Translations under genes and position numbers: made by a program | The notes under the pieces: model-generated | The model's database searches: none | What the model was told of the DNA's origin: nothing | What the model saw: only the letters and a program-made list of their open reading frames with translations | NCBI GenBank assembly: GCA_016198945.1 | Contig: JACQHO010000078.1 | Coordinates: 1-7,174 of the forward strand | DNA length: 7,174 nucleotides | Direction of reading: 5' to 3' | DNA from: Nitrospirota bacterium | GTDB lineage: Bacteria > Nitrospirota > Nitrospiria > JACQBZ01 | Shown: positions 1 through 4,284 of the stretch, in pieces | Position numbering within the stretch: the stretch's first letter is position 1 | Layout: every line of letters begins with the position of its first letter

Positions 1-251
1 GACATGATTTGCAGGCCGGAGTGGAAAGAAGAATCAACACGGGAAACGGCGTGACGATCGCTTACGCCCACACGCTGCGAATCGAGATCAAAGGATTAAT
101 GAAAAGTGCCTGTCACCTTTTGGAAGATAATCCTTTGATTTTATTGGAAGCTGATTTCAAGCAGGGTTCTGGCATGGTTTGGATCAGACCTGAGTAAAGC
201 TCTTTGCTCCCCTCCACCCTCGCGCGCGGGGCGGTTGAAATAGAGGGTTAA
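1..251. other. Left-edge region without a convincing gene
   Basis: I recognise no complete gene here. In the first reading frame of the plus strand, bases 1-54 could encode the last 17 residues of a protein cut by the window edge (ending ...EESTRETA then TGA), but that is too short to identify. A 62-codon plus-strand open frame (9-197) has no Shine-Dalgarno sequence, no recognisable domain, and runs through the near-palindromic 20-mer at 102-121, so I do not call it. The last 50 bases are the 5' leader of the next gene. I found no convincing -35/-10 pair for that gene. Confidence 0.5.
102..121. repeat. Near-palindromic 20-mer, possible dispersed intergenic repeat
   Basis: The sequence AAAAGTGCCTGTCACCTTTT folds on itself: AAAAGTG pairs with CACCTTTT, with one bulged C and a CCTGT loop. 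It lies in the non-coding left edge. From general familiarity, GTGCCTGTCAC-type motifs recur in intergenic DNA of several environmental bacteria, sometimes near REP-associated transposases, but no transposase and no second copy are visible in this window. It could equally be an operator or a chance hairpin. Confidence 0.35.
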
Positions 252-257
252 GTGACA

Positions 258-971
258 ATGTCTCATCGGCGGTACCAGGCTCTTCTGGCGTTTGTATTCC
301 TGATCTGGTGGATCGCTCTGGCGATCGATCCGTTGTACCGAAAGGACTGGGCGCTTGAGAACGCGCTGGTGGGCGCGTTTGTACTGGCGGGGGCGGTGGT
401 GAACCATCGGTTTCTCCTCTCGCGTGTCTCCTACACGCTGATCTTCGTTTTTCTTTTTCTTCACGAAATCGGCGCCCATTATACGTACGCCGAGGTCCCC
501 TATGATGCCTGGTTTGGCGCGTTGACCGGCCGGACCTTCAACTCCCTCGTGGGATGGGAACGGAATAATTTCGATCGCGTCATCCATTTTTCCTACGGCC
601 TTCTGCTGGCCTACCCGGTCCGCGAGATGTTTATTCGAGTCGCGGACGTCCGGGGATTCTGGGGTTACTTTCTGCCGCTGGACCTGACGATGTCCACGTC
701 GATGATTTTCGAGCTGTTTGAGTGGGCTGCGGCGGTATTCTTCGGCGGCGACCTGGGGATGGCCTACCTGGGCACGCAGGGCGACGTGTGGGACGCCCAC
801 AAGGACATGGCGCTGGCGAGCCTCGGGGCCTTGATCGCGATGAGCTTCACGGCGTTGTTAAACAGCTATCTGCAGCGCGACTTTGCCCGCGAATGGGGCG
901 ACAGTTTGCGGGTGAAACATCCCAAACCGCTGGGAGAAGATGAGATCGCGCGCCTCTTGAAGAAAAAGTGA
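258..971 (+). CDS. DUF2238 (YjdF-like) integral membrane protein
   Basis: A 237-residue polytopic inner-membrane protein of the DUF2238/YjdF family; its molecular function is unknown. About six hydrophobic segments are visible, near residues 6-24, 34-52, 57-75, 108-124, 134-162 and 183-203, followed by a charged cytosolic-type tail ending in LLKKK. Family-type polar motifs lie in or beside the membrane segments: HEIGAHYTY (His69, Glu70, His74), NNFDRVIHF (Asn104, Asp106, His110), FELFEW (Glu152, Glu155) and GTQGDVWDAHKD (Asp176, Asp179, His181, Asp183). Such clustered His/Asp/Glu residues suggest a metal or polar substrate site, which is inference. The start is open between GTG 252 and ATG 258. 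GAGGG at 243-247 lies 4 bases from the GTG and 10 from the ATG; I chose the ATG. The gene ends 8 bp from the convergent YggX-like gene and has no co-directional neighbour in view, so context does not help. Confidence 0.85.
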   Translation: MSHRRYQALLAFVFLIWWIALAIDPLYRKDWALENALVGAFVLAGAVVNHRFLLSRVSYTLIFVFLFLHEIGAHYTYAEVPYDAWFGALTGRTFNSLVGWERNNFDRVIHFSYGLLLAYPVREMFIRVADVRGFWGYFLPLDLTMSTSMIFELFEWAAAVFFGGDLGMAYLGTQGDVWDAHKDMALASLGALIAMSFTALLNSYLQRDFAREWGDSLRVKHPKPLGEDEIARLLKKK

Positions 972-979
972 TGCGGCCG

Positions 980-1231
980 TTACTTCGGCGGGCCCTCGGC
1001 GCCGGGCATGTTGAGGAAGGCCCTCATCTGCTCGATCAGCATCTTGTTGGCGTTGGGATCGTTGAGATCCAGGCGGTATTCGTTGATGATCTTGATCGAC
1101 ATCCCTTTCCATTCCTTCCAGCAGGGATTGCAGATCTTCGATTTAATCTCGGCTTCAAGCGGCCCGCCGTAGGCGTATCCGGTAATCCCCTCGCGGGTTT
1201 GAAGACAATGCACGCACTTCACGTCCGCCAT
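980..1231 (-). CDS. YggX-like Fe(2+)-trafficking family protein with two CxxC pairs
   Basis: A small soluble protein of 83 residues that aligns by eye with YggX, the bacterial iron-trafficking/oxidative-damage-protection family (about 90 residues). Shared features are the N-terminal Cys followed by LQ and RE, a G-PL/EL turn before an amphipathic helix, a Trp-rich stretch (Trp38, Trp41), an IINE segment and a C-terminal LIEQMRAFLN resembling LLEQEMVNFLF. Canonical YggX has one conserved N-terminal Cys. This one has four, arranged as two CxxC pairs (Cys6/Cys9 and Cys34/Cys37), which looks like a small metal site. ATG 1231 is preferred over the GTG at 1234: the strong AGGAGG (1242-1237) lies 5 bases before the ATG but only 2 before the GTG. 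A promoter directly upstream suggests independent transcription from the kinase gene. The short Pro/Gly C-terminus is unremarkable. The family call is moderately secure; the biochemical role is inferred. Confidence 0.72.
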   Translation of the reverse strand: MADVKCVHCLQTREGITGYAYGGPLEAEIKSKICNPCWKEWKGMSIKIINEYRLDLNDPNANKMLIEQMRAFLNMPGAEGPPK

Positions 1232-1263
1232 CACGACCTCCTGTGTGTATAGAGTAGGATCCC

Positions 1264-1293
1264 ATTATACAGTCGCCGGATGCGGCAGTTCAA
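1264..1293 (-). promoter_or_regulatory. Sigma70-type promoter of the YggX-like gene
   Basis: On the minus strand a perfect TATAAT -10 box lies at 1269-1264. It is preceded after an 18-bp spacer by TTGAAC (1293-1288), which matches the -35 consensus at four of six positions. Transcription would start near 1257, giving a leader of about 25 bases that contains the AGGAGG ribosome-binding site. This would uncouple the YggX-like gene from the kinase upstream of it. Confidence 0.5.
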
Positions 1294-1309
1294 GGGGCCC
1301 GTCGCGGGT

Positions 1310-3694
1310 TTATTGTCGGGAGAGGCGGGCGTCCAGAAAATTTCTGACGCTCCGCGCCAGGTCATCCGGACGGTAAGGTTTTGGAACGAACCGGACCGTC
1401 CCGAGATTTTGGAGTTCGTTCGAATCCCCGGTCATTTGATGGCCGGTTGAAATCAAGACCCGGATTTCCGGGTCAAGCTGCAACAGGCGTTTTAATGCCT
1501 CCCGTCCCGACATGCGCGGCATCGTCAGGTCGAGCACGACCAGCCGGATGCGCTCGCGATCGCGTTGGAAGATCTCCAGCGCCTCCTCGCCGTTCTTTGC
1601 GAGCAGCACGGTGTAGCCGTGATGCTCCAGAATGGTCTGGCCCAGCCGGCGGATCGAGGCTTCGTCATCCACAAACAGAACGGTTTCCGTTCCGTGACCC
1701 GTTCCTTCGTTCGAAACCGTCGGCGCCATCGAGGCGACCGGGCGGTCCGTGCAGGGAAGATAAACGTTAAAGACGGTCTCCACATTTGGGGCTGAAGAAA
1801 GCTCGATCCAGCCGTCGTGCTGTTTGACGATTCCGTAGACCGTTGCCAGTCCCAGTCCCGTGCCGTGTCCGATTTCCTTGGTGGTGAAAAACGGCTCGAA
1901 AATACGATGGCGGATCTTTTCATCAATGCCGCTTCCATTATCGGAGACCGAGAGGCGGACAAACTCCCCCGTCCGGGCGTCATAATGCGATTGACAGTAG
2001 GCCTCGTCCAGCCGGACGTTTTCCGTCGAAATCAGGATTCGGGGCTCCCATTCCATCGGGAGGGCATCCCCGTTCTTTTTCCCCATGCGCTCGATCAAGG
2101 AGTCCCGCGCATTGACACAGAGGTTCATAATGACCTGATGCATCTGGCCGGCATCGGCCAAAACCGGCCATGACTCGTCGGCGGATTGAATGACGGTCTG
2201 GATGCGTCGGTCAATGGTCTGGCGCAGAAGGCCCACAACCTCTTCCGCGACGGCGCCGAGATATTGGGGTTGAGGCGCCATCGGAGTCCGATGGCTGAAG
2301 ATCAAGAGCTGCTGGGTCAACATCGCGGCCCGGCGCGCGGCCTGCGACGCCGAGGTCAGGATGGCATTCTGGTCCGATTCACTGGGCGTTTGTTCGAGGA
2401 TCAGATCGAGATTGCCGATGATGGCCGTCAGCATATTATTGAACTCATGCGCCACGCCCCCGGCCAGTTGACCGATCGCTTCAAGCTTTTGGGCGTGACG
2501 GAGTTGTTCCTCCAGCCGCTTGCGCTCGGTGATGTCCCACACGGTCGCGATGACGCCGACGATCTCGCCCTGCGCGTTGCGGAACGGACCGTATCGCGCG
2601 GAACCCCAACCCGTCATGCCGGTCTGCTTGATCAAAAACGGGACATCGAGATGCAAGAAAGTCTCGCCGGTCAACGCCTTTTTAATAGAGGCCTGGATTC
2701 CTTCCACGGCCTCTTGTTTCAATAAAATCTTTCCGTGTTCCTTCATAAGATTCGCTAAATGGCCGGGATGTTTTCCCAGGATTTTCTCTGCGCGCAATCC
2801 GGTCAGTTCCTCCATGAACGGATTCCAGACCACATATCGGAATTCGCGGTCGTAAACGATGATGCCTTCCCGGGCGTTGGTGATGACTTGCTGATTAAGC
2901 TGGCTCGATTCCCGCAGCGCCTCCTCCGCATGTCTTCGTTCCGTGATGTCGATAATGAAACCCTCCAGGGCCAGAAGATTCCCCTCCGGTGTAAAGACCC
3001 CGCGTCCCTGCTCCCAGACCCACTTCTCATGTCCGGCGGCGGTCCTAATCCGATAGACCAGTTGAAAGGGTTTCCTCTCCCGTACGGCGGCCTGCACATC
3101 CTGCCAGACCGGTTCCTGATCATCCGGATGGATAATCTGCTGTCCGTAGAAGACCCGCCGCTCCATCAGATCGGAAGGAGCGTAGCCGGTCAGATGCAAA
3201 CAGCCCACGCTTGCGAATTCCACCGTCCAGTCCTTATCGTTACGGCAGCGATAAACCATGCCGGGCAGGTTGCTGATCAGGGTTGAAAGAGCCCGCTGAC
3301 TTTCCTGCAAGGCCTGCTCGGCCCGCCTGCGCGTGTCGATGTCCTCGATCTGGACGATAAAGTATTGGGGGGTTTCCCGGTCGTCCCGTACCGGTGAGAC
3401 GTTAAGGCGGGCCCAGAACGTGCTGGCATCTTTGCGGAGGTATTGTTTTTCCAGTTGGAGGGAAGGAATGTTTCCTTGCAGCAGTAATTGCAACTGTTCG
3501 AGGTTTTTATCGATGTCTTGAGAGGCCGTGATGCTCTGAAAATCGCGTGCCAGCAGTTCGCTCCGGGAGTATCCGGTCATCCGGCAGAAGGTCGGGTTGA
3601 CCTCAAGGTATCTTCCGAGAGGTTCCACGGCCAGCAGGGCGATTCCGATCGCGGCATCCTCAAATGCCTTTTGAAAGCGCTCGGCCTCTTTCAT
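1310..3694 (-). CDS. PAS-PAS-PAS hybrid sensor histidine kinase with C-terminal receiver
   Basis: A 794-residue cytosolic hybrid histidine kinase; no signal peptide or transmembrane helix is visible. Order of domains: PAS1 (about 6-123), PAS2 with PAC (135-253), PAS3 (263-391), HisKA (402-466), HATPase_c (510-648) and a receiver (671-786). The H box reads GGVAHEFNNML with phospho-acceptor His416. The N box is NLCVNA (Asn528), the G1 box SDNGSG (Asp585), the F box FEPFFTTK and the G2 box GTGLGLA. The receiver has the acidic pair DDE (from residue 676), phospho-acceptor Asp722 in VVLDLTMP, Thr750 and Lys772 in the VPKPY motif, so both modules look active. There is no DNA-binding output or HPt domain, so the next phosphate acceptor must be encoded elsewhere. 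The ligand is not predictable from the PAS domains. ATG 3694 is preferred over GTG 3700 and ATG 3697 because the only Shine-Dalgarno match, GAGG (3703-3700), overlaps that GTG and sits 5 bases before ATG 3694. The gene follows the zinc-ribbon gene by 60 bp. Confidence 0.95.
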   Translation of the reverse strand: MKEAERFQKAFEDAAIGIALLAVEPLGRYLEVNPTFCRMTGYSRSELLARDFQSITASQDIDKNLEQLQLLLQGNIPSLQLEKQYLRKDASTFWARLNVSPVRDDRETPQYFIVQIEDIDTRRRAEQALQESQRALSTLISNLPGMVYRCRNDKDWTVEFASVGCLHLTGYAPSDLMERRVFYGQQIIHPDDQEPVWQDVQAAVRERKPFQLVYRIRTAAGHEKWVWEQGRGVFTPEGNLLALEGFIIDITERRHAEEALRESSQLNQQVITNAREGIIVYDREFRYVVWNPFMEELTGLRAEKILGKHPGHLANLMKEHGKILLKQEAVEGIQASIKKALTGETFLHLDVPFLIKQTGMTGWGSARYGPFRNAQGEIVGVIATVWDITERKRLEEQLRHAQKLEAIGQLAGGVAHEFNNMLTAIIGNLDLILEQTPSESDQNAILTSASQAARRAAMLTQQLLIFSHRTPMAPQPQYLGAVAEEVVGLLRQTIDRRIQTVIQSADESWPVLADAGQMHQVIMNLCVNARDSLIERMGKKNGDALPMEWEPRILISTENVRLDEAYCQSHYDARTGEFVRLSVSDNGSGIDEKIRHRIFEPFFTTKEIGHGTGLGLATVYGIVKQHDGWIELSSAPNVETVFNVYLPCTDRPVASMAPTVSNEGTGHGTETVLFVDDEASIRRLGQTILEHHGYTVLLAKNGEEALEIFQRDRERIRLVVLDLTMPRMSGREALKRLLQLDPEIRVLISTGHQMTGDSNELQNLGTVRFVPKPYRPDDLARSVRNFLDARLSRQ

Positions 3695-3705
3695 CATCAC
3701 CTCGG

Positions 3706-3721
3706 AGGGTTTTCGAACCCC
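3706..3721 (-). other. Small hairpin just upstream of the kinase ribosome-binding site
   Basis: In the zinc-ribbon/kinase gap the minus-strand transcript reads GGGGTT CGAA AACCC T, which can form a five-base-pair stem plus one G-U closing pair around a CGAA loop. It ends 2 bases before the GAGG ribosome-binding site. There is no U tract, so it is not an intrinsic terminator. It might tune kinase translation or be chance. Confidence 0.3.
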
Positions 3722-3754
3722 ATCTTACTGGGTCGTGCGGTCAAGGCATCCGTG

Positions 3755-4078
3755 TTACGTCTTAAAAAGTCGCTTCAGACCTCCTAAAAATCCCTTCGGT
3801 TCCTGCGCGCCCAGCAGCAGTTCCAGTTCTCCCTTGTCGAAATAAATTCCCATGCAGTTCGTGCATTGATCCACCTTGATCCCGGCCAGCGCCACCTCTT
3901 CCATCTCCTTGCCGCATTTGGGGCATTTCATCCAGTGCGGGTTTTTCTCCGATTGGGCCTCCTGCTCGGCCCGCTTGGCGTCCAGTTCCTTCCGCATCTT
4001 GTCCATGAGTTCCTTGTTTTTCTTATAGAAATATTCCTCTTCCCGATCGTATCCGTGTTCGCTGAGTTCCTTTGCCAT
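3755..4078 (-). CDS. zf-TFIIB-type zinc-ribbon protein
   Basis: A 107-residue soluble protein with three parts. A charged, probably helical or coiled-coil N-terminus (about 8-46) is rich in Lys and Glu and includes EEEYFYKKNKELMDKMRKEL. A zinc ribbon follows with CPKC (Cys52, Cys55) and CTNC (Cys72, Cys75), then the family signature GIYFDKGELELLL. A short basic tail GFLGGLKRLFKT closes the protein. This is the zf-TFIIB family, widespread small bacterial proteins whose ribbon binds zinc; their role is largely unknown, and the name does not imply transcription initiation. ATG 4078 is preferred to ATG 4084: GAAGGAG (4091-4085) abuts the upstream ATG directly but is 6 bases from the second. It is the first gene of the minus-strand block, with its own promoter, and probably shares a transcript with the kinase 60 bp downstream. 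No terminator lies between them. Confidence 0.88.
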   Translation of the reverse strand: MAKELSEHGYDREEEYFYKKNKELMDKMRKELDAKRAEQEAQSEKNPHWMKCPKCGKEMEEVALAGIKVDQCTNCMGIYFDKGELELLLGAQEPKGFLGGLKRLFKT

Positions 4079-4114
4079 GGACATCTCCTTCGTTGACCTA
4101 AATGAGTATCCCGT

Positions 4115-4142
4115 ATTATATCAAAAGAGATCTTAAATGCAA
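4115..4142 (-). promoter_or_regulatory. Sigma70-type promoter of the zinc-ribbon/kinase transcript
   Basis: On the minus strand a perfect TATAAT lies at 4120-4115, with TTGCAT (4142-4137) 16 bp upstream as a partial -35 box that keeps the TTG core. Transcription would begin near 4108 and give a leader of about 30 bases that includes the GAAGGAG site. It probably drives both the zinc-ribbon gene and the kinase. Confidence 0.5.
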
Positions 4143-4160
4143 TGGGCTACCGTAGTACCT

Positions 4161-4230
4161 AGCGAGCAAAGCGAGCGAGAGGGGGGGGCTCCATCCGGCT
4201 TTGCCGATGGAGGGGGCGACGCGAGCCCCT
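4161..4230. repeat. Structured GC-rich intergenic repeat element
   Basis: This 70-bp stretch differs in composition from the AT-rich DNA on both sides. It starts with directly repeated GCGAGC units (4162-4167 and 4171-4176, with a third copy at 4221-4226), then a run of eight G. A hairpin follows: CTCCATCCGGC (4189-4199), TTT loop, GCCGATGGAG (4203-4212), ten pairs with one bulged C. An outer arm, GGGGCTC (4185-4191) with GAGCCCC (4223-4229), can also pair and shares bases CTC with the inner stem, so the two folds overlap. It has no coding potential that I trust. It separates the two divergent promoters and looks like a dispersed palindromic element, but only one copy is visible. It lacks a U tract on either strand, so it is a poor intrinsic terminator. 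Confidence 0.5.
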
Positions 4231-4247
4231 ATAAACAGTGAAAATGA

Positions 4248-4277
4248 TTGACAGGGGGGTGGCGATTTTAGTAATTT
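4248..4277 (+). promoter_or_regulatory. Possible gltB promoter, perfect -35 with weak -10
   Basis: A perfect TTGACA lies at 4248-4253. The downstream -10 is uncertain. TAATTT (4272-4277, 18-bp spacer) keeps the important first T, second A and last T. AGTAAT (4270-4275, 16-bp spacer) matches four positions but not those two starting bases. The first choice would place the transcript start at about 4284-4285, directly on the gltB ATG. The spacer holds an unusual run of six G. Confidence 0.35.
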
Positions 4278-4284
4278 AAATATC

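Noticed and set aside
9..197. A 62-codon plus-strand open frame at the left edge
   Set aside because: It has no ribosome-binding site and no recognisable domain, and it spans the near-palindromic repeat.
141..800. A 219-codon minus-strand open frame over the DUF2238 gene
   Set aside because: Its translation is Arg/Gln-rich without a domain and lies opposite a well-supported membrane protein with family motifs.
972..979. A bidirectional terminator between the two convergent genes
   Set aside because: The gap is only 8 bp and I could not find a stem with a U tract at either gene end.
2186..2725. Plus-strand open frames across the kinase (this one and others at 1817-2173 and 2759-3286)
   Set aside because: These are shadows of the kinase gene; its domains are unambiguous on the minus strand and these frames show no motifs.
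4257..4276. A possible sigma54 (-24/-12) promoter for gltB starting at TGGCGA
   Set aside because: The GG element is present, but no TTGC-like -12 element with the right spacing follows.
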